Shown: positions 1 to 9,191 of the stretch, one piece after another
Layout: the number at the start of each line of letters is the position of its first letter
Position numbering within the stretch: the first letter of the stretch is position 1
NCBI GenBank assembly: GCA_920105625.2
Contig: OV050030.1
Span: forward strand, 138,125,918 to 138,189,917
From: Clusia tigrina
Lineage: Eukaryota > Arthropoda > Insecta > Diptera > Clusiidae
Length of the DNA stretch: 64,000 bases
Reading direction: 5' to 3'
Position numbers and translations under genes: made by a program
Notes under the pieces: generated by a model
The model's database searches: none
Told to the model about the DNA's origin: nothing
The model's input: only the letters and a program-made list of their open reading frames with translations

Positions 1-22
1 TATCAGAGTTACTTCCTCCACC

Positions 23-316
23 AGAGCCATTGCGGTCGTTGCTTCACGGTGAATCACCAAATTCGAATCATTTTTTACAAAATTCCAAGATGTATATCGA
101 TTGCTTTCAAATGACGTCGTTTGGTGGGGAAATTGTGAATGAACATAATTACAATCCCACATTCATGGCAGAGCCATTGCGGTCGTTGCTTTACGGTGAA
201 TCACCAAATTCGAATCATTTTTTACAAAATTCCAAGATTTATAACGATTGTTTTCAAATGACGTCGTTTGGTGGGGAAATTGTGAATGAACATAATTACA
301 ATCCCACATTCAAGGT
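23..316 (+). repeat. 147-bp in-frame tandem duplication in Helitron ORF
   Basis: Two near-identical 147-bp units start at 23 and 170. The unit is 49 codons long, so the frame is kept and the protein repeats the segment that includes FQMTSFGG. Only a few substitutions separate the units. It sits in the exon just before the predicted first intron of the Helitron gene. Confidence 0.92.
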
Positions 317-393
317 TAGTTCACCAACAATCTAACACTTATTATCTCGCCAATAAAATACAGAAATTAACATATTTGTCTGCAACTATACAG
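315..393 (+). other. predicted intron 1 of the Helitron gene
   Basis: Begins GTTAGT and ends ACTATACAG. Removing its 79 bp joins ...NPTFK to IHGQIYHLAG in phase 0 and explains the frame change between the flanking reading frames. Inferred from splice consensus plus restored frame; no transcript data. Confidence 0.7.
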
Positions 394-880
394 ATTCACG
401 GGCAAATTTATCATCTTGCTGGATCGCTGTTGCCGCATCCTGATCAAGATCACAAATATCTCCAAATATATTTCCTTAGAGATTCAAATGAAGAAGTGAA
501 TCGACGTTGTGCTATTTTCAATGCGACGAAGAGAGAAATTGTGCAGCAATTGCAAGAAATGTTGCATGAACACAACGAACTAATTCGATTATTCAAAACT
601 TCGTTAGAAAGGATGTCATCTGATGATCACAGAATCGTCATAAATACGGATAAACGACCAGCAGGCACTCATGAACGGCAATATAATGCACCGACGGCCG
701 ATGAAATATCAATTGTTGTTATTGGCGATAATTTAGAATCCCGTTATATTGTTATTAAACATCGAGCTTGAGATGCATTAGAGCGAATCAGTGAAACTCA
801 TCGATCGCATGACTCACTACAATATCCGCTTATGTTCTGCCGTGGTGAAGATGGATATCAACATGATCAATCCTGCCAAT

Positions 881-938
881 GTTAGTAAAAGAAAAACAAA
901 CATTCTTGATTGTAAGTTCATTTTTTGTTAACTTTTAG
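881..938 (+). other. predicted intron 2 of the Helitron gene
   Basis: 58 bp, donor GTTAGT, acceptor AACTTTTAG with a pyrimidine-rich end. Removal joins the exon ending DQSCQ to the one leading into KKVSAMNFY, in the correct frame. Confidence 0.68.
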
Positions 939-1728
939 GTGTCGATACAAATAAGAAGGTCAGCGCAATGAACTTTTACACGTATCGATTGATGATTCGC
1001 GAAGGAGTTGACAACCATCTCTTGAGATATCGCCGATTATTTCAACAGTATGCAGTTGATGTGTACGTGACGATGGAGACAGAACGACTCAATTTTATTC
1101 GCTTCAATCAGACCAAGCTTCGATCTGAAGAGTATATTCACTTGCGAGATGCGGTCAATAGCGATGAATATGTGACAAACCTTGGCCGACTCACGATTTT
1201 GCCATCAACATACATTGGCAGCCCAAGGCACATGCACGAGTACTTGCAGGATGCGATGACATACGTGCGGAATTATGGACGGCCGGATTTGTTTGTTACA
1301 TTCACTTGCAATCCAAAATGCCCACAGATAACGGAATTATTGAATCGCGGTCAATCAGCAAGCGATCGTCACGATGTCACAGCACGAGTCTTCAAACAAC
1401 AGCTACGATATTTGATGGACTTTATCGTGAAGCAACGTATATATGGTGCTGTTAGATGCTTGAAGTACTCTGTTGACAGGCAAAAAAGAGGTTTGCCGAA
1501 CGCACACATTCTTCTTTGGATGGTGGTCAAGATTTGTGAGGACGGAAAATACTACAATTATTTTCCGCACACAGAACTCATACCCAGCATGCAACATCCC
1601 ACAGCCTAACAAAAAGTAACCACCTCCCACGCTAAATGCAACAACCAAACATTTACGCACAGACGATCTGACCAATAAGCGGAAAGGATTTAATGATCTC
1701 AGAAACGTAAAGTGTTATACTGAACACT

Positions 1729-2290
1729 ACAGCGACCAAAGGCGGAACACGGAGAAAAACAAGAGAGAAACACACACAACACATTCAGCAGGCGGAGTGC
1801 AAATAAATATTTATAACAACAACAACAACAGTACAGCGACCGAAGGCGGAACACGGAGAAACAGAAACACGCCAACCGTTCGCAAGCGCAAAGCAGTAAA
1901 CAGGCGAAGTACAAATAAATATTTATAACAACAACAACAGTACAGCGACCGAAGGCCGAACATTGAGAAACAGAAACACGTCAACCGATCGCAAGCGCAA
2001 AGCAGTAAACAGGCGGAGTACAAATAAATATTTATTGCAACTACAACAACACAACATCGAAGGCGGAACACAGAGAAACACGAAAGAGCACCACACACAC
2101 GCTAACCGATCGCACACGCAAATCAGTAAGCAGGCAGAGTGCAAACCAATCTCTGCAACAACAACAACACTACAGCGACCGAAGGCGGAGCACGGATCAC
2201 AACGAGAGTGCACCACACATACGCGAACCGATCGCAAACGCAAAGCTGTAAACAGGCAGAGTACGAAGAAATGTTTCTACAACAACAACA
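1729..2290 (+). repeat. about five 103-119 bp direct repeats in LTR U3
   Basis: The block ACAGCGACCGAAGGCGGAAC recurs, intact or degenerate, near 1729, 1833, 1942, 2050 and 2172. Each is followed by a segment containing CGCAAGCGCAAAGCAGTAAA and a CAA-repeat tract. It lies upstream of the TATA box, where enhancer-like repeats are common. Reading frames crossing it are low-complexity and not genes. Confidence 0.8.
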
Positions 2291-2451
2291 ACACGACAAA
2301 TAACAGCAGCGATCAGGCCACACTACTGCAAGCAACAACTCTGCTGGACAACTAGAGGTATTACAACAAGGTGGCTAACCAGCCAAAGTTGAAGGTGGCC
2401 TAAGGACAACTGGACCACAATAACAACAAGCACTGATCCCATGGCAAGCTT

Positions 2452-2468
2452 TCGCTATATAAGCGAAG
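2452..2468 (+). promoter_or_regulatory. TATA box centred in a palindrome
   Basis: CTATATAAG sits in the palindrome TTCGCT-ATATA-AGCGAA. This is the likely core promoter of the solo LTR; transcription would start about 25-30 bp downstream, near 2485. Confidence 0.6.
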
Positions 2469-2573
2469 CGAACCGGACAGTGAGACACACTCCGATCCAG
2501 CAGCAGTCAGGTAAGACACACCGCAGCAAGACTCCAGCACCAGTAGCACCAAGGTAAAGTATAATCTTTACAC

Positions 2574-2966
2574 AAGACCGCCCCACGAGTTTATGGCTCT
2601 ACCGATTCTCGTGGTGACTTATACTAATGCTAAGACCGCCCCACGAGTTTATGGTTCTACCGATTCTCGTGGTGACTTATACTAACGCTAAGACCGCCCC
2701 ACGAGTTTATGGTTCTACCGATTCTCGTGGTGACTTGTACTAACGCTAAGACCGCCCCACGAGTTTATGGTTCTACCGATTCTCGTGGTGACTTATACTA
2801 ACGCTAAGACCGCCCCACGAGTTTATGGTTCTACCGATTCTCGTGGTGACTTATACTAACGCTAAGACCGCCCCACGAGTTTATGGTTCTACCGATTCTC
2901 GTGGAGACTAATACGTACGTACAGCACCGCGAGTTTATGGTCCTACCGATTCTCGCGGAGACTAGC
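2574..2966 (+). repeat. 58-bp hairpin minisatellite (6 units plus 1 diverged)
   Basis: Six units of exactly 58 bp start at 2574, 2632, 2690, 2748, 2806 and 2864, followed by a shorter diverged seventh unit (about 2925-2966). Every unit contains CCACGAG and CTCGTGG flanking an 18-nt segment, so each can form a 7-bp stem, with a small internal GGT/ACC pairing in most. The seventh unit has CCGCGAG and CTCGCGG: both stem arms changed together. It lies between TATA and polyadenylation signal, so it would be transcribed as part of R. Confidence 0.93.
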
Positions 2967-3144
2967 ACTGCCAACCGCGACCACACAGACGAGGCCCCAA
3001 GCGACTAGCAAGTCCAATTATTTAACTTAATTAAATTAGCAGAGTAAAATCATTTAATTCTAATTAATTTACCCAAACTAATAAATTAATGTAAATTAAA
3101 TTAGTAATTAAATTATAAACAATTGTAACTAAGTAAATGAATTA

Positions 3145-3150
3145 AATAAA
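3145..3150 (+). terminator. AATAAA polyadenylation signal of the solo LTR
   Basis: AATAAA about 100 bp before the LTR end and about 690 bp after the TATA box, the expected place for the R/U5 boundary signal. Confidence 0.55.
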
Positions 3151-3255
3151 GTATACCAAACATAAGTACACGTCCGCTTTCTAACATTAATTTCTGTATA
3201 CGACCCCTGGAACCCGCTGAGTTTTACCCCAGCCGAAATAGAGTCGTTACAGATT

Positions 3256-4432
3256 ACACCAGATAAAATTGATGACATCATTTCTGCGGAAATTCCTGAT
3301 CCAGAGATAGATCCAGTATTATACGAAGTGGTGAAAACCAATATGGTTCATGGACCTTGCAGATACTACAATCCCACTTCGTTTTGTATGTCTGACAATA
3401 AATGCACGAAACACTATCCACGTGCTTTTCTTTCGGAAACGCCAACTGGAAATGATGGATATCCACTCTATCGGCGTCGCTCATCAGACAACAATGGCAG
3501 AACATTCAGCATTCAATTTAGAGGAGTGAATATCGAAGTTGACAACACATGGATCGTACCATATTCGCCAATATTGTCTAAGACATTCAAAACTCATATC
3601 AATGTTGAGTATTGCAGTTCTGTGAAATCCATCAAATACGTTTGCAAGTACGTCACCAAAGGAAGCGACATTGCGGTTATTGGCCTTGAACGAGATGAGA
3701 TCAGCAAGTATCAAATGGGTCAACACGTGAACTGCAATGAAGCGCTTTGGAGAATATTTTCTTTTGTAACTCATGAGCGTTTTCCGACTGTTGTGCATCT
3801 CGCAGTTCATTTGGAGAATGGCCAAAGAGTGTATTTCAACCCAGAGAATGCAGTGCAGCGAACGGAAGCACCACCAGCAACAAAATTGATGAGTTTTTTC
3901 TCAACTTGCGCCAGTGATCCGTTTGCGAGAACATTGCTTTATTCGGAAATGCCTCGATATTATACATGGAATGCATCGTCGAAGAAATGGTTACGCAGAA
4001 AGCAAGGCCAACCAGTAGATGGACATCCAGGTGTGTTCTCAACTAATGAATTAGGACGAATTTACACAATCCACCCGAAAAACGACGATTGCTTCTACCT
4101 TCGGTTACTATTGATTAATGTACGCGGTTCAACTTCATTTGAGTCATTTGCGTACTGTGAATGGTACGGTGTGTGCAACTTTTCGAGAAGCATGCCAGCA
4201 ATTACAATTGCTGGAACATGATAATCACTGGAATCAAACGATGGACGATGCGATAGCTACTTCGCATACCACTGAAGTTCGCATACTTTTCGCGATGATC
4301 ATTTCGACATGTCAGCCTTCAAATCCGCGTCAATGGGATATGGGATACGTACAAAAATTACATTGCCGAAGACATTTTACATCGTATTTGAGTGGCAACA
4401 TGGAATTCAGAAATACAAATGAACGATGACAT
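3256..4432 (+). pseudogene. Helitron Rep C-terminal part
   Basis: Continues the Rep frame after the solo LTR (TPDKIDDIISAEIPDP...). The two-tyrosine catalytic motif is visible as YVCKYVTKGSD near 3640-3665, with zinc-binding-like spacing earlier (CRYY, CMSDNKCTKHYP). The frame runs to about 4148, where an extra T shifts it (SFESF versus the expected SLRTVNG frame). More frameshifts follow near 4340-4400. The linker to the helicase domain is recognisable but disrupted. Confidence 0.85.
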
Positions 4433-5974
4433 CTACAATGAAGCATTGGTGTTGATTGAAGATTTGTGTTTGCTTATGAGTGGCAAACAATTGACTGAAA
4501 TTCATATGCAAGCGCCAAATCAACAAATCAGAGATGTACTAAATCGTGAATTGTAACGTGAGCGTGCATACGACAGAATAACTTTGGAACACCAAGTACA
4601 AAGAAATGTTCCCTTATTGAATGAGCAGCAAAAGAGTGCGTATGATGAAGGCTGTCAATGATGGAAACGGTGGACTATTTTCTCTTGATGCTCCCGGCGG
4701 AACTGGGAAAACGTTCCTGATATCATTGATTTTGGCAACAATACGATCTCAAAATGGCATTGCGTTGGCTCTCGCATCTACTGGGATTGCTGCAACTCTA
4801 CTAGAAGGTGGAAGAACGGCACATTCGGCACTGAAGCTTCCGTTAAACATGCAAATCAATGAAACACCTGTTTGCAACATTTCAAAGCAATCAGCTATGG
4901 CAAAAGTGTTGAAGAATTGTAAACTGATAGTATGGGATGAGTGCACAATGGCTCACAAACGGTCTCTAGAAGCACTTGACAGAACAATGAAAGATCTGCG
5001 GAATAATAATCGTCCCTTTAGTGGCGCAATGATTCTGTTAGCAGCGATTTTCGACAAACACTTCCTGTTATTCCGAAATCAACAGCGGCGGATGAATTGA
5101 ACGTATGTCTCAAGTCATCGTATTTGCGGCGGTACGTGAAAACCATACAATAGACTATGAATATGCGAGTGTTCCTGCAACAGGAAAGCCCGCAGAAGTT
5201 TTCACTAAAGAACTGCTAAGAATTGGAAATGGGCAAATTCCGATTGATACTTCCAGTGGTTTGATATCAATTCCACCTGCCATTTGTCAATTCACTTCAA
5301 CGAAAGCTGAACTCATCACGAATGTTTATCCGAATATTGGCCAAAATTATCGTAACTACGATTGGTTGAGTGCACACGCAATTTTAGCTGCCAAAAATAC
5401 CGATGGTAATGACTTAATCTGGACGATTCAAAGTCAAATTCCGGGAGATTTGCGCCCATACAAATCGATCGATCGAGTTGAAAATGAAGACGAAGCCGTG
5501 AATTATCCAGTGGAATTTCTAAATTCTTTGGATTTGCCTGACATGCCGCCGCATCATTTGCGTCTCAAAGTTGGATCTGTCATTATTATGCTTCGCAATC
5601 TTCATGCGCCGAAACTGTGTAATGGAACCCGACTGATTGTGACGCAGCTATCGAATAATGTAATATTTGCAAGAATTTTGAAAGGGACTTACAAGGGGGC
5701 AGAATGCTTGATTCCACGAATTCCTTTGAGTTCCAACGATTTGCCATTTCAGTTCAAACGTATTCAGTTTCCAGTGAAACTTGCATTTGCTATGACAATC
5801 AACAGGTCACAAGGACAGTCGCTGGAAGTGTGTGACATAAATCTGGAAATGCCATGTTTTTCATACGGCCAGCTATACGTGGCGTGTTTACAATTTGGAA
5901 AACCATCTTCTCTGTACATTTACGCACCAGAACAGAAAGCTAAATATGTTGTTTATCAACCTGCGTTACATTGA
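4433..5974 (+). pseudogene. Helitron PIF1-type helicase domain
   Basis: Superfamily 1 helicase portion of RepHel, which would unwind DNA during transposition. Walker A is APGGTGKT (about 4690) and Walker B is LIVWDEC (about 4930). A single-base deletion near 5044, before the expected GDFRQ block, shifts the frame; a TAA at 4553-4555 and a frameshift near 4650 add damage. The C-terminal half is open from 5105 to 5974, with AFAMTINRSQGQS and LYVACLQFGKPSSLYIYAP. In related proteins the latter reads CSRVGKPS, so the motif VI arginine is lost here. Sequence between the two halves is shortened near 5150. Confidence 0.87.
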
Positions 5975-6055
5975 AAAAAATGTAGAAAAATCGCAAATAA
6001 ATGATTTTCAACACAATATAAATTCAACTTTCTTTTGTTTTCAAAACACATAATT

Positions 6056-6087
6056 TCACGCAGGGCAACGCCTACGGGGTCAGCTAG
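6056..6087 (+). other. Helitron 3' terminus with hairpin and CTAG end
   Basis: An imperfect stem (GCAGGGC/GCCTACG) is followed by GGGGTCAGCTAG, matching the usual Helitron 3' terminal pattern. The element ends at 6087. Confidence 0.82.
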
Positions 6088-6088
6088 A

Positions 6089-6358
6089 TTTAATATAAAA
6101 CTTCCCAATATTTCAATAGATATTAGAATACATTTATCAATTCAATTAGAAAATGATGCAATAATATTAAGAAATAATATTAAGTTACCATCAGACAATT
6201 CTGAAGCCAAGTATAGCATAAACGATGTAATTGAAGCTTTTAGAAGGGATTTAATTGAAAAAGAAATTAATATTGGAGGTATTATTGAGAGTTCTAAAGT
6301 ATTTTTCCGTCATTTCAATTTAAAATACGATGAAAATTGTGAAATAAGAATCAGGTGA
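6089..6358 (+). CDS. partial ORF of unknown origin (5' end lost)
   Basis: About 89 open codons run from the Helitron end to a TGA at 6356-6358. No ATG exists on this side of the junction, so the gene appears cut by the Helitron insertion or a deletion. The product is Lys/Ile/Asn/Glu-rich (FNIKLPNISIDIRIHL... ENCEIRIR) with no domain I recognise. Base composition is far more AT-rich than the Helitron. The next frame begins only about 135 bp downstream, suggesting a compact genome. It could be an old viral insertion or a chance AT-rich frame. Confidence 0.4.
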   Translation, partial: FNIKLPNISIDIRIHLSIQLENDAIILRNNIKLPSDNSEAKYSINDVIEAFRRDLIEKEINIGGIIESSKVFFRHFNLKYDENCEIRIR

Positions 6359-6413
6359 ATGAAAGAGAAAGAAAATATGAAACAAGCCCCTTGTTTGATC
6401 GAGTAACAAATAA

Positions 6414-6421
6414 TATAAATA
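6414..6421 (+). promoter_or_regulatory. TATA-like box before small ORF
   Basis: TATAAATA lies about 80 bp before the ATG at 6494, leaving room for a short 5' leader. Spacing fits a polymerase II core promoter; no other support. Confidence 0.4.
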
Positions 6422-6493
6422 CCAGAACAATCAATATCAAAGATTATTCGCAAACTTTACATATCAGGATACACTAAACACATATCAGCAAAT

Positions 6494-6811
6494 ATGAAAA
6501 AGAAAATAATAACCTTCTTAAAAAAATTTGCTCATGTTATTTCGGATGATCATAAACAAAAGCTCATCAATATTCAATCAGATTTGGAGTACAAAGATAG
6601 TTTAAAAATATATGGTCAACATTATGAGAACTGTGAATGGATAAAAGAAGATGGAACAGAACACAATAGTGGACCCGAAACTTGCAAGTGTTATGATAGT
6701 CGATTTATGAGAAAAATTAGAGAAGAAGAAGCAAAAGAACTAATGCAAATTTATTATAATATTTTCAATGTAACTAAATGTAAAAATTGTAATTTCAAAT
6801 GTGAGAAATAA
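6494..6811 (+). CDS. 105-aa Cys-containing protein, unknown, possibly viral
   Basis: Complete frame from ATG to TAA. The N terminus is basic (MKKKIITFLKKF). The centre is charged, and the C-terminal third carries paired cysteines (CKCY near residue 73; CKNCNFKCEK at the end), suggesting metal binding. The stop codon overlaps an AATAAA, a compactness typical of small DNA virus genes. A TATA-like box precedes it. I do not recognise the family; densovirus-like nonstructural proteins are one thing to test, but this is a guess. Solo LTR 6851-7381 inserted just downstream. Confidence 0.5.
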   Translation: MKKKIITFLKKFAHVISDDHKQKLINIQSDLEYKDSLKIYGQHYENCEWIKEDGTEHNSGPETCKCYDSRFMRKIREEEAKELMQIYYNIFNVTKCKNCNFKCEK

Positions 6812-6850
6812 AAAAAATGAAGAAAAATATTTTAATTTTAAATAATATAT

Positions 6851-7381
6851 TGTTACGGAATCGCCCTCTTGACAATTCACTCTGTTACAAAATTTCCTTC
6901 CTGACAATTTCTCTAACTCTCTGTACTCGGACTCGTACCACTGGATTGTGTAGTAATCAAACAACCGCTGGTTAAATTAAAATAATTAGCTTTATTTAAT
7001 TATTGCTATTTACACATTTAATATTAGGCTTAAAGTTTACTTAGTTATTATATGCACTTATTTCACAAACCATTAGTCACTTTATTTACTTACGAATTTC
7101 ATCACTTTACACAATTACAAATACTGCTGCTTTGATTATAATGCTAGATGCACACACTGTTACGGTCTCTGATCTATTGCATTCGACTTTGAACAGTCTT
7201 GTCGCTTTTATAGTTTTCGAATGGTTGAGGTAGAAACTTCCATGCTATTCTCGTATTTTCTAGAAGCTTCTATCCTCTTCTACAGAAGTCGAGAATATTC
7301 TTTTTGATATTACCGACAGACGGTTCAGATGGGATCCTAAAAGTATGCAATCCCGTTTCACTGATATGCAATCACGTTTCA
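6851..7381 (-). mobile_element. solo LTR, reverse orientation, gypsy family of E3
   Basis: 531 bp, reading TGAAACGTG... to ...CCGTAACA on the minus strand. It is flanked by the 4-bp direct repeat ATAT (6847-6850, 7382-7385). Clearly homologous to the E3 LTRs at 21106 and 23240, sharing the GGATCCCATCTG block, the CTATAAAA box and the 3' end. The internal region is gone, consistent with LTR-LTR recombination. Confidence 0.88.
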
Positions 7382-7385
7382 ATAT

Positions 7386-8464
7386 TATATTATAATTGTT
7401 ATAAATGAAAAAAAATTTATTAAAAATAAAAATAAAACAAAAGAAAATCTTTTTCTTTCCATTTTTTTCATGTTCGAGAAAAGCAACTGCATATTCCTTC
7501 ATATACATGTACACACATCAGCTGAAAGGTACGTGTCTGACGCCACCCCCGGCGTTAAACTCCAACGAGAGCATACATGCACTCAGCGCCAAGCGATCAC
7601 ATCAGACCGAATGCAGCTGCTTTCTTATCTGTAAATACCAAACTGTGTTGAACTTAAACTTGAAGGCAGCTGCATACACTCAGCGCCCAAGCGATCACAT
7701 CAGAACGAACGCATATGCTTTTTTTTTATCAATAAATACCAAACTGTGTTGAACTTGAACTTGATGGCAGCTGTAAACACAGGGGCGGAAGGTGGGAGTA
7801 AATACTGTATTGAACTTTTAGTTTAAAAGAAACTTGTGGTGATCAAACCAGAGCTTTCCACAAAAACTTTCAACAAAAAACTCACTGTCAGATGGTGCCT
7901 CTAAAAAGCTGTCGACATCAGTAAATTCCCAACTGTGTTGAACTTAAACTTTGATGGCAACTGCAAACAAAGGGGCGGAATGTATAAGTAAATACTGTGT
8001 TTAACTTTTTAGTTTAAAAGAAACTTTTGGGAATCAATAGCAAAGAAAGGGGCGGGGGGTGGGGGGTAGTTTCTTATAGGAAAGACACAAACCAAAACAC
8101 AGCTTCCCACAAAAGCTCCCTCCGATCATAGCAAAGACACAAACCAGAGCTTTCCACAAAAAACTTTCAACAAACAACTCACCGCCAGATGGCGCCTCTA
8201 AAAGCTTTCGACTTAGAATAATAAAATGTAGGGTTTTTTTTGTAAATTTTATAGGCCCATACAAAAATACACGCGTTTTTGGTCCAAAACATACACTGAT
8301 TAGCTACTGATTTTTCTCAATACTTTCACCACTGAAATGTAATAGAAAACAGAGAGAGAGACCTATCGGAACAAAAGAGGGGTAAAAATGAGACAGAGTT
8401 GATTAGAGTGTGGTGGAATGAGACAGGACAGGGACAGAATTTGATCAGTCAGTTCACCACCTGC
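7386..8464. repeat. diverged internal repeats, no gene
   Basis: Non-coding. Modules recur: AAATACCAAACTGTGTTGAACTT near 7635, 7735 and (diverged) 7925; a block with CACTCAGCGCC and CGATCACATCAGA at 7580 and 7680; and a 72-bp block (CCAGAGCTTTCCACAAAAA ... GCCTCTAAAA) at about 7848 and 8140. G-rich runs GGGGCGGGGGGTGGGGGG occur at 8050. No open reading frame looks real. Confidence 0.7.
8181..8194 (+). promoter_or_regulatory. CTCF-like motif in repeat module
   Basis: CCGCCAGATGGCGC matches the vertebrate/insect CTCF consensus CCASYAGRKGGCRS at 13 of 14 positions. The sister repeat at 7884-7899 has the decayed version CTGTCAGATGGTGCC. A single motif match is weak evidence for binding. Confidence 0.35.
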
Positions 8465-8690
8465 AGTTGGCCGCGTTGTCTGGATGGACAGATTACTACA
8501 ACTGTAGGTCCAGGTTCGATTCCTGGGAGGGTTCATAATTGGTGTGCTGTTGATTTCTGAGACATAATAAAAAATGCTTGGGGGAAAATTGTCTTACATT
8601 GAAAGATCTCTGATGAGGACAAGTGACGTGTCCGAAATAGCTATACGATCTGCCAAAAAAATGTTTCAATAATTCTTCTTCTTCTTCTGA
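8465..8690 (+). mobile_element. tRNA-derived SINE
   Basis: The head resembles a tRNA. An A-box-like TGGCCGCGTTGTCTGG (8468-8483) precedes a perfect polymerase III B box GGTTCGATTCC (8513-8523). The B box lies inside a perfect 5-bp T stem, CCAGG/CCTGG. An unrelated body of about 150 bp follows, then a (TTC)n tail at 8673-8689. The downstream body and simple tail argue for a SINE rather than a functional tRNA gene. Target duplications were not identified. Confidence 0.65.
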
Positions 8691-8950
8691 AAAATTATTA
8701 CGGTGGCATAACCACACATACGCAATTGCAACTACTGTTATAACTTGTCTTGTCAATAAATTCGTTACAAAAATAATCTTCATTTATTCTAATATACACA
8801 AATTATGCTTTCTCATGACATGGCAAAACTTTTGTATACTCTAGACAACAAATGCTTTGTTTTAAGCCCCACTTTCCGTATAAAAAACTTTGCCACACAG
8901 AAAATTTATTAACTTATTAAATTTATTGTTCTAATTCGCGACACTTATCT
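8691..8950. other. AT-rich spacer, nothing recognised
   Basis: Between the SINE and the left edge of the segmental duplication. No coding or repeat signal seen. Confidence 0.5.
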
Positions 8951-9187
8951 CAATCACTTTGTCATAATATTGTGAGCTTGATTTTTGGAAAAAAAAGTTT
9001 GTTTAATGAATGAAAACCACAATGAAATAGTATAAGTACCAACAAATTAATTATTACCATTACCAATATTTTAATGTAGTGTACACTTTCAAGTAGTTTT
9101 ACATTTAGCGCACATACCTATGAAAATGTTGTGAAAGATTTAAGCTGCTATAAAAACTCTAAATTGACTCAGGTAAAAGAACATTTG
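8951..9187 (+). repeat. segmental duplication copy A, left part
   Basis: Matches 31855-32093 almost base for base (CAATCACTTTGTCATAAT... to ...AAAAGAACATT). Copy A is cut here by gypsy element E1 and continues at 19734. Confidence 0.92.
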
Positions 9188-9191
9188 CTTT

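Larger units (their letters stand above)
1..1534 (+). pseudogene. Helitron Rep N-terminal part, three exons
   Basis: Encodes the N-terminal and first Rep region of a Helitron RepHel protein, which would nick and rejoin DNA during rolling-circle transposition. The reading frame is continuous only if two introns are removed: 315-393 (79 bp, donor GTTAGT, acceptor ACAG) and 881-938 (58 bp, donor GTTAGT, acceptor TTTTAG). Conserved blocks include GQIYHLAGSLLP, SAMNFYTYRLMIRE and KRGLPNAHILLWM. The last is the HUH site, but its first histidine is Asn (NAH instead of HAH). A TGA at 769-771 truncates exon 2. The frame is cut at 1534 by the solo LTR and resumes at 3256. Confidence 0.85.
1535..3251 (+). 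mobile_element. solo LTR (1717 bp) inserted in Helitron Rep
   Basis: Begins TGTGAGG, ends CGTTACA, and is flanked by the 4-bp direct repeat GATT (1531-1534 and 3252-3255). Removing the element and one GATT restores the Rep frame exactly, so the boundaries are well supported. Internal order fits an LTR in plus orientation: a U3 repeat array (about 1729-2290), a TATA box (2455), a long transcribed part with a minisatellite, and AATAAA at 3145. No internal retroviral genes remain. The 4-bp target duplication suits a gypsy-type element; a 5-bp AGATT reading is also possible. Confidence 0.88.
1..6087 (+). mobile_element. Helitron, 3' portion, decayed and interrupted
   Basis: Rolling-circle transposon whose 5' end lies outside the window. 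It shows Rep (HUH/Y2) and PIF1-type helicase segments in order, then a classic Helitron 3' end: an imperfect hairpin, then GGGTCAGCTAG ending in CTAG (CTRR rule) at 6084-6087. A 1.7-kb solo LTR (1535-3251) is inserted in the coding region. Several frameshifts and stops show that this copy is dead. Family assignment rests on motif recognition and is firm; subfamily was not determined. Confidence 0.9.

Noticed and set aside
1699..2355. Overlapping 70-130 codon frames on both strands
   Set aside because: They cross CAA/TTG-rich LTR repeats, are low-complexity, and exist in several frames at once.
2574..2966. Regular 58-bp repeats as a CRISPR array
   Set aside because: Units are contiguous identical tandem copies with no unique spacers, inside an animal LTR.
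8468..8535. Functional tRNA gene
   Set aside because: Only the T arm and B box are good; acceptor and anticodon arms do not fold convincingly, and a SINE body follows.
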